From Actibacterium lipolyticum (lineage in GTDB: Bacteria; Pseudomonadota; Alphaproteobacteria; Rhodobacterales; Rhodobacteraceae): a DNA stretch of 64,000 bases. Every line of letters starts with the position of its first letter. Position 1 is the stretch's first letter. The translations under genes and the position numbers were made by a program. Of the stretch, positions 30,341 to 42,808 are shown one piece after another. The DNA lies in NCBI RefSeq assembly GCF_900184935.1, contig NZ_FXYE01000001.1, forward strand, positions 1,674,001 to 1,738,000, in the 5' to 3' direction. The notes under the pieces were generated by a model. It saw nothing but the letters and a program-made list of their open reading frames with translations, was not told where the DNA came from and ran no database searches.

Positions 30341-31819
30341 TCAAACCCCGTAAAGCGCACCGAACTTGGCATCGAGGTAATCCAACAGCGGCCCCTCGTT
30401 TGGTTCGAACCCACAGGCGCGTTCGATGACCTCTTTGGGTTCGTACAAGCCGCCATGGCGTTGCACGTGCTCTTGCAACCAGCCCGTCGCGGCTTCGGTG
30501 TGGCCGCGTGCCAGATCGTCGTCCAGCCCCGGTACAGCGCTGCGCATCGCAAGGTTTAGGCACCCGGCATAAACATTGCCCAGCGTATAGGTCGGGAAAT
30601 AGCCGAACAGGCCGACGGACCAATGCACATCCTGCAACACGCCGTTCGAGGGTTTATCAACCGCCACGCCAAAGTCGTGTTCGAAACGGGTGTTCCAAGC
30701 GGCCTCTAGGTCATCAACCTCAAGCGAGCCGTCCATCAGTTTCCGCTCCAAATCAAAGCGCATCATGATGTGCAGGTTGTAATGCACCTCATCAGCCTCG
30801 GTCCTAATGTAACCGGAATGCACGCGGTTCACGGCGGCATAAAACGCATCCGCATCCGCAGCGCCGGCATCACCGAAAATCGTGGTCATCCGGCCATGCA
30901 GCCACCCGGTAAACGCGCGCGACCGGCCCAGCTGATTTTCATAGATACGGCTTTGGCTTTCATGCACACCCATCGACACGCCCGCGCCCAGCGGGGTCAG
31001 GCCGAATTCTGGCGCGATGTTTTGTTCGTAACAGCCGTGCCCAACCTCGTGGATTGTGGAATAGAGACAGTTGAACGGATCGCCTTCGTCCACACGGGTC
31101 GTGATGCGCACATCGGTGCCCGAGCCAGAACTGAACGGATGCACCGCTTTATCAATCCGCCCATGCTTGAAGTTATATCCGAAATGGCTGGCGACTTCCT
31201 GCGCCAGTTTCAACTGCCCCTCTTCGTCAAAGCGGCCGGTGATCCCGGCGGGGTTGCGGCCTGATGCCATGATCTTTTCGCGCAGCATCACCAGACGCGT
31301 GCGCATCCGGTCAAACATTGCGCCAATCTCAGCCGCCGTTGCGCCGGGTTCGTAATCATCCAGCAGCGCGTCATAAAGGTCACCGCCATCTGCCAGCGCC
31401 GCTGCCTCTTCGCGCTTTAGGCGCACGACCTCGGCAAGGGTTGGCAGAAAATGCGCGACGTCGTCTGCCGCGCGAGCCTCGGCCCAGATGCCTTGGGCTC
31501 GGCTTGTCACACGCGCGATTTCAGCGGCCAGCGTATCGGGCAGTTTGGTGGCGCGCGCGTAGGAGCGGCGGATATGGCGCATCTTGGCGGCCCCAACGGC
31601 GTCCAGCGCTGTATCGTCAATCGCCGCCAACCATTCGCCGATACGCGGATCGGTGCGCCGGGTGTGCAGAACGTTTTCCAACGCTCCCATCTCTTCGGCC
31701 CGTTGAGCGGCGGCACCGCGTGGCATCATGGTTTCCTGATCCCAGCCAAGGCGGCCCGCGACCTGCGCCAACGCCTCTGTCTCGTGCTGAAATGCCATCA
31801 GGTTTTCAAACGCGCTCAT
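30341..31819 (-). CDS. Carboxypeptidase M32 (carboxypeptidase Taq family)
   Basis: Metallocarboxypeptidase of 492 residues. The zinc site HEVGH is at 257 to 261, with the downstream Glu of the family in SMGVHESQSR. ATG 31819 is the start chosen; the open frame continues upstream over ctaA. It overlaps the stop of ctaA by 4 nt, so the two genes are co-translated although no functional link is known. Confidence 0.93.
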   Translation of the reverse strand: MSAFENLMAFQHETEALAQVAGRLGWDQETMMPRGAAAQRAEEMGALENVLHTRRTDPRIGEWLAAIDDTALDAVGAAKMRHIRRSYARATKLPDTLAAEIARVTSRAQGIWAEARAADDVAHFLPTLAEVVRLKREEAAALADGGDLYDALLDDYEPGATAAEIGAMFDRMRTRLVMLREKIMASGRNPAGITGRFDEEGQLKLAQEVASHFGYNFKHGRIDKAVHPFSSGSGTDVRITTRVDEGDPFNCLYSTIHEVGHGCYEQNIAPEFGLTPLGAGVSMGVHESQSRIYENQLGRSRAFTGWLHGRMTTIFGDAGAADADAFYAAVNRVHSGYIRTEADEVHYNLHIMMRFDLERKLMDGSLEVDDLEAAWNTRFEHDFGVAVDKPSNGVLQDVHWSVGLFGYFPTYTLGNVYAGCLNLAMRSAVPGLDDDLARGHTEAATGWLQEHVQRHGGLYEPKEVIERACGFEPNEGPLLDYLDAKFGALYGV

Positions 31820-32961
31820 GCTGCACCTCTTACAGATTGCTCTGCGGGATAACCGGCCAGAAAACGGCCGCGAAGGATCAGTACCCACAGTATAATCGCG
31901 CCCAACTGGTGGAAGATCGCGATATGAAGCGGTGCCGAGTGCATGACCGTTACGATGCCAAGCACCATCTGGCCGAACATCATCACAGCCACCCAATCAA
32001 AGGCGCGGCGGGTTTTGAAGTTGCCGCTTTTGCGCGCGCGGTTCCAGACGACGATGCCAAAGATGAACAGCAGATAGCCCGCCATCCGGTGCATGAACTG
32101 CACCAGCCCGGCATCTTCAAAGAAGTTCCGCCACCAAGGGCTAAGCGCGAACATATCCGGCGGAAGGAACCCGCCCGCCATCAGCGGCCAGTCCACAAAG
32201 TTGCGCCCGGCGTCGATCCCGGCGACCAGCGCGCCCAGAAGGATTTGCAGAAACGCGAAATGCAGCAACCCGGTCGACATAGAGAACAGTTTAGCCTCCC
32301 GCCCACGGCGCGCTTGCAAAAGGTCCTTTTCTGACCGGCTAAGCTGCAGGATGAACCACCCGATGAAGCCAAGAATGACAAAGGCCAATCCAAGATGCGT
32401 CGCCAACCGGTACGAGGCCACATCCAGCCGTTCACCTGTCAGGCCAGATGACACCATCCACCAACCGATGGCCCCCTGAAGGCCGCCAAGCGCCCCAATG
32501 CCCAACAACCGAGGCGTCCAGCCTGTTGGAATCCGTTTGCTTAGCAGGAAGAACAGGAACCCAATCGCCCAGACCACGCCAACAAACCGGCCCAGCTGAC
32601 GGTGGCCCCATTCCCACCAATAGATGAACTTGAATTCACTAAGGGTCATCCCAGCGTTCTGAAGCTGATATTCGGGGATCGTTTGGTATTTTTCGAACTC
32701 TGCGCCCCAGCTGTCGGCGCTCATCGGTGGCAACGCACCGGTCACAGGCTTCCATTCAGTGATGGACAACCCGCTATCCGTCAGCCGCGTCAGCCCGCCG
32801 ACCAAAATCATGGCCGCAACCATGACGAACAAGACCATCAACCAAATGCGGATCGCGCCCCGCGCCCCGCGGTTCGCCCGATCAATAATACCGGCTTGCG
32901 CGACGGCAGGCTTGGCTTGGCCCGGCTCTACCTCTTCGAAGATACTGCGCTTGCTGCTCAT
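31816..32961 (-). CDS. ctaA: Heme A synthase (COX15/CtaA family)
   Basis: Membrane enzyme that oxidises the C8 methyl of heme O to make heme A for aa3-type oxidases. The 381-residue protein has about eight hydrophobic helices, with heme-ligand His residues in the conserved WWEWGHRQLGR, YRLATHLGLAF, and VQFMHRMAGYL segments. Its gene precedes the M32 peptidase with 4-nt overlap. No other heme A or cytochrome oxidase genes are in the window. Confidence 0.93.
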   Translation of the reverse strand: MSSKRSIFEEVEPGQAKPAVAQAGIIDRANRGARGAIRIWLMVLFVMVAAMILVGGLTRLTDSGLSITEWKPVTGALPPMSADSWGAEFEKYQTIPEYQLQNAGMTLSEFKFIYWWEWGHRQLGRFVGVVWAIGFLFFLLSKRIPTGWTPRLLGIGALGGLQGAIGWWMVSSGLTGERLDVASYRLATHLGLAFVILGFIGWFILQLSRSEKDLLQARRGREAKLFSMSTGLLHFAFLQILLGALVAGIDAGRNFVDWPLMAGGFLPPDMFALSPWWRNFFEDAGLVQFMHRMAGYLLFIFGIVVWNRARKSGNFKTRRAFDWVAVMMFGQMVLGIVTVMHSAPLHIAIFHQLGAIILWVLILRGRFLAGYPAEQSVRGAA

Positions 32962-33017
32962 GCGTTTCCCCTGTTCCTTCGTGGCGGACAGTAGGACGGC
33001 ACTTACCGCCCATCAAG

Positions 33018-33764
33018 TCACTCGCCGCGTTCTTTCCAGCGCACCATTTGACGCAGTGCGCCGTGGAAGATTTGTACATCGGCGCGGGTCAGTGGCATCC
33101 GGCTCCACAGATTGCGCAGGTTTTGCTTCATCCCTTCGGCTTTTTGCTCGGGGAAAAAGAAACCAGCCTCGTCCAGCCGCTCTTCATAGTGATCGCCAAG
33201 TTTCTGAATTTCGATATGCGAGGCGAATTCGGTCTTCGCCATTTCGACCACCTCTGGCGCGACATCCACGTTTTGGCGGCGCCACTCATAGGCTGTCAGC
33301 AAAACGCACTGCGCAAGGTTCAGGGACGCAAAGTCCGGGTTCACCGGAACAGAGATGATCGCATTGGCCAGCGCCACATCGTCATTTTCCAAACCCGAAC
33401 GTTCCGGCCCAAACAAAATCCCAACCTTTCGGCCTTCGCCAAGCAAGGCGCGCGTATGTTCCATCGCGCGTTCCGGCGTCATCACGGGTTTCGTCAGGCC
33501 GCGCGCACGTGCCGTCGTTGCGAACACATAATCGCAATCCGCGACCGCAGCGGCCGTATCGTCAAACAAGCCCGCCTCATCCAACAACCGCCCCGCCCCG
33601 CTTGCCATTGCGACGGCCTTTTGGTTGGGCCATCCGTCACGCGGATCGACAATGCGCATCCGGTCCAAACCGAAATTCCACATCGCGCGGGCGGCCCCGC
33701 CAATATTTTCGCCCATTTGCGGGCGGACAAGGATAACGGCGGGCTGAGGGGCTGAATTGGTCAT
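33018..33764 (-). CDS. tRNA/rRNA 2'-O-methyltransferase (SPOUT, TrmJ-like)
   Basis: SpoU-class SAM-dependent methyltransferase of 248 residues, the length of TrmJ. Motif 1 is RPQMGENIGGAARAMWNFG (about 13 to 31), motif 2 is ILFGPERSGLENDD, and motif 3 is IISVPVNPDFASLNLAQC. These make ribose methylation of tRNA position 32 likely. Related rRNA methyltransferases cannot be excluded. It diverges from the thiE-like gene. Confidence 0.85.
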   Translation of the reverse strand: MTNSAPQPAVILVRPQMGENIGGAARAMWNFGLDRMRIVDPRDGWPNQKAVAMASGAGRLLDEAGLFDDTAAAVADCDYVFATTARARGLTKPVMTPERAMEHTRALLGEGRKVGILFGPERSGLENDDVALANAIISVPVNPDFASLNLAQCVLLTAYEWRRQNVDVAPEVVEMAKTEFASHIEIQKLGDHYEERLDEAGFFFPEQKAEGMKQNLRNLWSRMPLTRADVQIFHGALRQMVRWKERGE

Positions 33765-33951
33765 GCATACACTTCAAGGATTGGTCCGGCGCGTGATACG
33801 CTGCACACACCCATGACGCAAGAGAGCGTGCCCAAGCATCTTTGCCCTTTGACAGAAACCGGCGGTGGAATTTGCCGCAACCATCCATGGAAAGTAGCCA
33901 AGGCGACAAATCCCCGGTATAGGGTCGCAAACCCCGCTAAGGAGCCCGCAA

Positions 33952-34572
33952 ATGGCCGATATCGAGCGCCCGCAAATTTACCTGATCACCCCGCCGGAAT
34001 TCGAACTGTCTGAATTCCCGGCCCGCCTTGCCAGCGTTCTTGACGCGCACGAGGTCGCCTGTGTGCGCCTTGCCCTTGCATCGCGTGACGAAGACCGTGT
34101 TGCACGCGCCGCAGATGCCCTGCGCGAAGTCACGCATGCCCGCGACATTGCACTGACAATCGAAGCCCACGTTCAACTTGTCGAACGCCTTGGCCTAGAC
34201 GGCGTGCACCTGACCGATGGTTCACGCTCCGTCCGCAAGGTCCGGAAAGAGCTGGGCGCGGATGCGATCGTCGGTGCCTTTTGCGGTGCCTCGCGGCATG
34301 ACGGCCTTATCGCTGGCGAAGCTGGTGCCGATTACGTCAGCTTTGGCCCTGTTGGCGACAGCACGCTTGGCGACGGCACCAAGGCCGAACCCGAACTCTT
34401 TGCATGGTGGTCCGAAGTTGTCGAAGTCCCAATCGTGGCCGAAGGCGCGCTTACGATTGAAACGATCCGCACCCTTGCACCTGTTTCCGACTTTTTTGGC
34501 ATCGGCGAAGAAATCTGGAACACAGAAAACCCAAGCGAAACCTTGGGCGCAATGATCGCAGCGATGGAATAA
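33952..34572 (+). CDS. Thiamine-phosphate synthase-like protein (ThiE/TenI)
   Basis: TIM-barrel protein of 206 residues with the ThiE/TenI pattern: GLDGVHLTDGSR (pyrophosphate side), GADYVSFGPVGDS and a GIGEEIW end. The TKTK-type and SxG motifs of ThiE are only partly kept, so TenI (aminopyrimidine aldolase/tautomerase group) is an alternative. AAGGAG precedes ATG 33952. No other thiamine genes flank it. Confidence 0.75.
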   Translation: MADIERPQIYLITPPEFELSEFPARLASVLDAHEVACVRLALASRDEDRVARAADALREVTHARDIALTIEAHVQLVERLGLDGVHLTDGSRSVRKVRKELGADAIVGAFCGASRHDGLIAGEAGADYVSFGPVGDSTLGDGTKAEPELFAWWSEVVEVPIVAEGALTIETIRTLAPVSDFFGIGEEIWNTENPSETLGAMIAAME

Positions 34573-34646
34573 CGTTGATTGACGCCCCCGCCTGAGCGCC
34601 CACAAGGCGCGAGGCAAAAGGAATGGCCCGAATGGGCCTCAATTGA

Positions 34647-35471
34647 CTAAGCCGAATACGGCAGCCCCGCCCGCACGGCGCTTTCACATGCCAGCGCCAA
34701 TTCCTTGCGGTTTTCAAAGTCTGCCACCCTCAGCGCGGGGTGGTAGATCACTTCGACAGATCCCTGACGCCGTGCCGCCAGCGTTTTCAGAATATGCGGT
34801 CCGAATTCCATATCGCCCCACCAACCGTAATACCGCGCATCTTCGCCTTCAGGCGCGCGATAAACGACGGTCACCGGCTGAACATGTAGGAAATCCCGCA
34901 ACTCGTCGCTGAAAAATGCCGCGAAAAGCGTTGATTTGAAGGGCAAGACCCGCATGCCATCCGTCGAGGTCCCCTCGGGAAAGAACAACAGCTTGTGCCC
35001 GGCCTTAAGACGCGCCTCAAACATTTCTTTTTGCTGTTTGGCTTCACGCGAATTGCGGTTGATAAACACCGTGCCCGTCGAACGCGCCAGCCAGCCAATC
35101 CCCGGCCATTTCGCAACTTCGGCCTTAGAGACAAAGTAAATCCGTTTGCGCGCATTAAGCGTAAAGATGTCCATCCAACTTGCGTGGTTGGCCACCACCG
35201 CACCGCGTTCGGCCATGATATGCCCGGTTACCTTGTAACGCATTCCCAGAATGACAAATGCCGCACGGCATACGAATTGGGTGATATGCGGCGTCACGGG
35301 GCGATGCAGGCCAAACAACGGGCGTTCGATAAGCCGGACAAGCAACAGAATCGCAAGACAGCCAAACGTCACCACGAACAGCGCCGTGCCGCGCAAGATT
35401 GCCCGCACCCAGCCCATCCACGAAATCTTTAGGTCCGCGGGCGGTGTGCCTTCCGTCCAAACCGGGCTCAA
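34647..35471 (-). CDS. olsA: 1-acyl-sn-glycerol-3-phosphate/lyso-ornithine acyltransferase (PlsC family, OlsA-like)
   Basis: Membrane acyltransferase with the PlsC catalytic box NHASWMD (HX4D type) and the FPEGTS motif. A TTG at 35471 sharing 4 nt with the olsB stop gives 274 residues and resembles coupled starts elsewhere in the window. Beginning at the later ATG would leave a gap. Pairing with the olsB-type gene indicates acylation of lyso-ornithine lipid. A phosphatidic acid role is the alternative. Confidence 0.78.
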   Translation of the reverse strand: MSPVWTEGTPPADLKISWMGWVRAILRGTALFVVTFGCLAILLLVRLIERPLFGLHRPVTPHITQFVCRAAFVILGMRYKVTGHIMAERGAVVANHASWMDIFTLNARKRIYFVSKAEVAKWPGIGWLARSTGTVFINRNSREAKQQKEMFEARLKAGHKLLFFPEGTSTDGMRVLPFKSTLFAAFFSDELRDFLHVQPVTVVYRAPEGEDARYYGWWGDMEFGPHILKTLAARRQGSVEVIYHPALRVADFENRKELALACESAVRAGLPYSA

Positions 35472-36247
35472 CGTTTTGTACCTGCGGTGAACATCGCACG
35501 GCTTTTTGCATTCATACGCTCGGTGTCCATGATCAAGCACACATCGGTTGTGTTGAAGTCATGATCCACAAAGGCGCCCTCGCCTACGAAACCACCCAAG
35601 CGAAGATAGGCTTTGATCAAAGCCGGTGTCTGCAGCATCGCCTCTTTGCGATTGATCTGGTCGGGCGCGACGATGTTCATCGTTTGAAAATGTTCGGCCT
35701 GCGCACGAACCCTAAGCGCCTCTGGTGCCAAGTGGTGATGGTGCAAGTATGACAGCGGCAATTTCAGCGCGTCGATATCGGTGCCATGAAAGCTGGCAAC
35801 GCCGAACAAGACCTCGATCCCGTGTTCAAAAACATAGGCCGCCAGACCGTTCCACAGATGATACATCGCCGTACCCCCGCGAAAATCGGGATGGACGCAG
35901 GACCGGCCCAGCTCCAACAGCTTGCGCCCGCTGGTTTTCAGCACCGTCAGGTCATATTCGGCCTCGGTGTAATAGGCACCGATCTGCACCACCTGATCAG
36001 AGCGCATCAACCGATAGACACCAACCACATGGTTGAACTGCTTTGGGTCACGGCGCGTGTCGATCAAGACCAGATGGTCATAGAACGGGTCGTATTCGTC
36101 ACGCTCAAGCCGCGCGTCATGGTCGATCAGGTCGCCATCCCCGCCCAGCTCTTCAACGAAGACCTCATAGCGCAGCCGCTGTGCTGCCTTCAGATCATCG
36201 GGATCTGTGGCAAGCCGTATCTGAAAGTGTTCATCAAGGGGAAGCAT
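35468..36247 (-). CDS. olsB: L-ornithine N(alpha)-acyltransferase (OlsB-like)
   Basis: GNAT-type N-acyltransferase of 259 residues that loads a 3-hydroxyacyl chain onto ornithine, the first step of ornithine-lipid synthesis. The LRYEVFVEELGG entry segment (about 25 to 36) and the LGRSCVHPDFRGG acyl-binding segment fit the family. It precedes the PlsC-type gene with coupled overlap, the order olsB-olsA. Ornithine lipids replace phospholipids under phosphate limitation in many marine bacteria. A CtrA-type box lies 93 nt upstream. Confidence 0.85.
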   Translation of the reverse strand: MLPLDEHFQIRLATDPDDLKAAQRLRYEVFVEELGGDGDLIDHDARLERDEYDPFYDHLVLIDTRRDPKQFNHVVGVYRLMRSDQVVQIGAYYTEAEYDLTVLKTSGRKLLELGRSCVHPDFRGGTAMYHLWNGLAAYVFEHGIEVLFGVASFHGTDIDALKLPLSYLHHHHLAPEALRVRAQAEHFQTMNIVAPDQINRKEAMLQTPALIKAYLRLGGFVGEGAFVDHDFNTTDVCLIMDTERMNAKSRAMFTAGTKR

Positions 36248-36339
36248 GGGGGAAAGCGGCTGTCCGTTCCTGCCTTAGGGTGCGCGGGTTTTAGGCACAG
36301 CGGCGCGAATTTGCAACAGTGACAAATGACCCGCCATCG

Positions 36340-36354
36340 TTAACACATCATTAA
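36340..36354 (-). promoter_or_regulatory. CtrA-type box upstream of olsB
   Basis: Perfect TTAA-N7-TTAA, reading TTAA-N7-TTAAC on the olsB strand, 93 nt before the olsB start. Two further TTAA half-sites follow at 36368-36371 and 36383-36386, spaced 11 nt apart. Regulation is inferred, not shown. Confidence 0.5.
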
Positions 36355-36392
36355 GGTTGATATGAAATTAACAGATCATCCTTTAACGTGTT

Positions 36393-36575
36393 TCAGGAAT
36401 CAAATACTGGTATGAGCTCGATCCTTGAACCGTCGATCACGACCTTGCCTTCGTGTTCAAAATTGACCGTTATTTTACCCCCAATATTTGACTGCACCTG
36501 TCCAAGCCCCCAATCGGGGCACGCTGGGTGGCGCACAAGTTGCCCCGGTTCCAACAGTGCATTCATCTCGCTCAT
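36393..36575 (-). CDS. DUF3553-family protein (60 aa)
   Basis: Small protein with the core ALLEPGQLVRHPACPDWGLG, matching DUF3553. Such proteins resemble short beta-barrel modules (CarD/Tudor-like folds have been suggested), and no function is established. ATG 36575 follows GAAGGAAAAG. The coding region begins only 30 nt from the divergent chpT start, so their promoters must overlap. Confidence 0.75.
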   Translation of the reverse strand: MSEMNALLEPGQLVRHPACPDWGLGQVQSNIGGKITVNFEHEGKVVIDGSRIELIPVFDS

Positions 36576-36605
36576 CGCTTTTCCTTCGCTTTTAGGGGCC
36601 AATAC

Positions 36606-37208
36606 GTGAAAGACGACGACCAACGCCCCGACCTTACAGCCTTGCTAGGCTCCCGTATTTGCCACGACCTTATCAGCCCTTTAGGCGCCATCGGCAATGG
36701 CTTGGAATTGCTTGGCATGTCCCAAAACAAGACCAGCCCCGAGATGGAGTTGATTTCGGAAAGCGTTCAAAGCGCCACGGCACGGATTCGTTTTTTCCGC
36801 ATCGCCTTTGGGGCCAGCACAAAGGGACAGATCATCAACCGGGCAGAGATGGCAACGATTCTGGCCGACAGCTTTGATCCCCGGCGCATCACCCTTGCCC
36901 ATGACCTGTGCAGCGCTATGCCCCGGCACGAGGTCAAACTTGCTGCCTTGCTATTGTTGTGCTTGGAAACGGCGCTTCCACGCGGCGGGCATATGACCGT
37001 TCAAAGCACTGCGAAAAGCTGGCACCTCACGGCAGGCGGCCCAAGGTTATCCGTCGACTCGCCGTTCTGGCGCGATCCCGCCGTGCCACTGATGACCGAT
37101 GTTGCCGCGTCTGAAATTCACTTTGCGCTTGTAAGTGAGGCCGCCGAACGTGCTGAACGGCGGCCCCAAGTCTCTATCGAAGACAGCGGAATCGACATTC
37201 GATTCTAA
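36606..37208 (+). CDS. chpT: Histidine phosphotransferase ChpT
   Basis: Phosphorelay protein that passes phosphate from CckA to CtrA and CpdR in alphaproteobacteria. The 200-residue protein has a DHp-type helix with the H-box RICHDLISPLGAIGNGLELL. The phospho-accepting His is in ICHDL. The rest is a degenerate ATPase-like domain. The start is GTG 36606, with a weak AGGGGCC site; an in-frame start 78 nt upstream would run into the DUF3553 gene. Confidence 0.85.
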   Translation: MKDDDQRPDLTALLGSRICHDLISPLGAIGNGLELLGMSQNKTSPEMELISESVQSATARIRFFRIAFGASTKGQIINRAEMATILADSFDPRRITLAHDLCSAMPRHEVKLAALLLLCLETALPRGGHMTVQSTAKSWHLTAGGPRLSVDSPFWRDPAVPLMTDVAASEIHFALVSEAAERAERRPQVSIEDSGIDIRF

Positions 37209-37224
37209 GCCTGCCTGTGCGAGG

Positions 37225-38486
37225 TTAGCCCCGCACAGCACCATCGCCCAAAACGATGTATTTAAAGCTGGTCAGTTGCTCTGCGCCGACGGGCCCACGC
37301 GCGTGCATCTTGCCCGTCGCAATCCCGATTTCTGCACCCATCCCGAATTCGCCACCGTCCGCGAACTGGGTCGAGGCGTTGCGCATCAAAATTGCGCTGT
37401 CCAACCGGGTGAAGAACCGTTCGGCCACATCATCATCTTCGGTCATGATCGCGTCGGTGTGGTTAGACCCAAAGGTGCGAATGTGGCTGATCGCCTCGTC
37501 AACGTCGGCAACGACCTTTGCGGCGACATCCATGTCCAGATATTCGTGGCCCCAATCAGCCTCTGTAGCGGCCGTTGTTCCGGGAAGCTTTGCAAGCGTT
37601 TCATCTGCATGAACGGTTACACCAGCCTTAACCAATGCGGCGATCACTTCGCCGCCCCAAGTGTTTGCAACGTCTTTGTGCATCAAAAGGCATTCAACCG
37701 CGCCGCAAATCCCTGTTCGCCGGGTTTTGGCGTTCATGACGACGTTCAACGTCTTTTCACGGTCAGCTGCGGCATCGATATAGATGTGAACGATACCTTC
37801 AAGGTGGGCAAAAACCGGCACGCGCGCTTCGCGTTGTACAAGGCCAACCAACCCTTTGCCGCCACGCGGTACGATCACGTCGATATAATCGGTCATGCGC
37901 AACATCTCTGTCACGGCTTCCCGGTCGCGTGTCGGAACGCGCTGAATGGCATCTTCGGGCAACCCCGCCGCGCGCAAGCCATCCTGAAGGCAGGAATGGA
38001 TGATGCCACTTGAATTGAAGCTTTCCGAACCGCCGCGCAGAATAACCGCGTTGCCAGCCTTAAGGCACAGCGCCCCAGCATCAGCCGTGACGTTCGGGCG
38101 GCTTTCATAAATCACGCCGATCACACCCAAAGGCGTGCGCACGCGTTTGATGTGGATGCCGCTGTCCATGTCCCATTCGGTCATGGTTTCGCCAACGGGG
38201 TCTTTTTGGTCCGCGACGGTCCGCAAGCCTTTGACCATCCCTTCGATCCGCGCTTCGTCCAGCATCAGCCGGTCAAGCATCGCGGGCGTAAGGCCCTTTT
38301 CGCGGGCCAATTCCATGTCTTTTGCGTTGGCGTCTACGATTTCAGCACGACGGGACCACACCGCATCCGCAGCCGCGTTCAAAGCAGCCACTTTCTTTTC
38401 GGACGGGGCAAAGCCCAACTCTGCGGCGGCAGCGCGTGCGCGTTTGCCGATGTCAGCCATCATCGAAGAGATGTTATCCATATCTT

Positions 38487-38490
<4 letters not shown>
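37225..38490 (-). CDS. proA: Glutamate-5-semialdehyde dehydrogenase
   Basis: Second enzyme of proline synthesis, reducing gamma-glutamyl phosphate with NADPH. The 421-residue protein has the aldehyde-dehydrogenase fold with catalytic Cys in [12 protein letters not shown] and the C-terminal [16 protein letters not shown] segment. It overlaps proB by 4 nt and is the distal member of obgE-proB-proA. Confidence 0.96.
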
Positions 38491-41661
<3,171 letters not shown>

Positions 41662-41666
41662 AGGGG

Positions 41667-42206
41667 TTACACCTGTTTCTTAAGGTAGGTCCAAGTGGCC
41701 ACCTTAGCGTTACGCGCGACAGAAAACGCCTCGGCGTCGCCAAGGTATTCGAAGCCTGCGTTGGTCAACACACGGGCAGAGCCTGCGTTATCCTGAAAGA
41801 CTTCGGCAAAGACCGTCTTGCAGTTCAGCGGGTTCGCCTCAAGCAAGGCAGCGACGGCTTGCGACGCGATCCCGGTGTTCCAAAACGCGGGCGCGACCCA
41901 ATAGCCGATTTCGCACTGCTCACGCTCCATCCGTTCTAACGAGATGACGCCAAGAACCTCAGAAAGGCCCTGTTCTGTGCCATCCATGACCCATACATCT
42001 TCTTTCCGGTCTTCGGCCAGCGACCGTGCGATGAACGCCTCCGTCGCGCCGGGTGGCAACGGGTGCGGAATAGACCGGGTAAACCGTGCAACACGTTCGT
42101 CCCCGGCATACATCTGCAAAAGGCCCGCGTCCGATTTGCGCACAGGGCGCAACCGAAACCGTTCTGTTTCTATTGTTTGTTGAGTCACTATTGAATCCAT
42201 TTTCAT
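41667..42206 (-). CDS. GNAT N-acetyltransferase
   Basis: RimJ/RimL-like acetyltransferase of 179 residues starting MKMDSIVTQQTIETERFRLRP. GGAGGAGGG precedes ATG 42206, and the frame to 42452 has no ribosome site. The ATG overlaps the lysE stop by 4 nt. It lies 5 nt before the double-GNAT gene, giving three GNAT domains in a row. Confidence 0.87.
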   Translation of the reverse strand: MKMDSIVTQQTIETERFRLRPVRKSDAGLLQMYAGDERVARFTRSIPHPLPPGATEAFIARSLAEDRKEDVWVMDGTEQGLSEVLGVISLERMEREQCEIGYWVAPAFWNTGIASQAVAALLEANPLNCKTVFAEVFQDNAGSARVLTNAGFEYLGDAEAFSVARNAKVATWTYLKKQV

Positions 42207-42808
42207 GCCTTCCCTCCTCCGAAAAGCACATAACCAACGCTTGCAATTGTTAGGCCCGCAAGCACCCACATAAGTATTTGTTCCGATTTCCGCCCGGCAA
42301 CAACACGGGCGATCCGTTCCCCTCCGAACGTCCAGATCGGGTGTAAAACGATCTGGCATAGCAAAAGACAGATGGCGATCGTCGCTGTGGCCTGCAAGGC
42401 AGAGGTGCCCGGCCCAACGAACTGCGTAAATCCGGCGGTGATCATCGCCCACGCCTTTGGGTTCAGCGGATGCACGATCAGACCGGCCGCAAAACCGGGT
42501 GGCGGACCAGCCGCGTCACCAACCGACAACCGCAGGTTCGCCACGCGCCACGCCAGCCAACAGATATAGGCCGCCGACACCCATTTCAGGGTTTCAAAAA
42601 GCCATGGCACCTGTTCAGACAACGCCAACAGGCCAAACCCCATCGGCCAAATGACCAACTGCTTGCCAAGCGCGACCCCAGCCACGAACGGCAGCGCGGG
42701 CTTTAACCCGTACCGCGCGCCCGTGGCCATCAGGGCAAGGTTCGCTGGCCCCGGCGTGCCGATCTGCGATGCGGCGAACACCATGAACGATCCGACTGCA
42801 ACACTCAT
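42203..42808 (-). CDS. LysE-family translocator (RhtB type)
   Basis: Exporter of amino acids or homoserine lactone-like solutes, 201 residues with about six hydrophobic segments and the N-terminal family motif TPGPANLALMATGARYG. ATG 42808 overlaps the rtcB stop by 4 nt; a longer frame to 42862 lacks hydrophobic start residues. Substrate unknown. Confidence 0.87.
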   Translation of the reverse strand: MSVAVGSFMVFAASQIGTPGPANLALMATGARYGLKPALPFVAGVALGKQLVIWPMGFGLLALSEQVPWLFETLKWVSAAYICWLAWRVANLRLSVGDAAGPPPGFAAGLIVHPLNPKAWAMITAGFTQFVGPGTSALQATATIAICLLLCQIVLHPIWTFGGERIARVVAGRKSEQILMWVLAGLTIASVGYVLFGGGKA

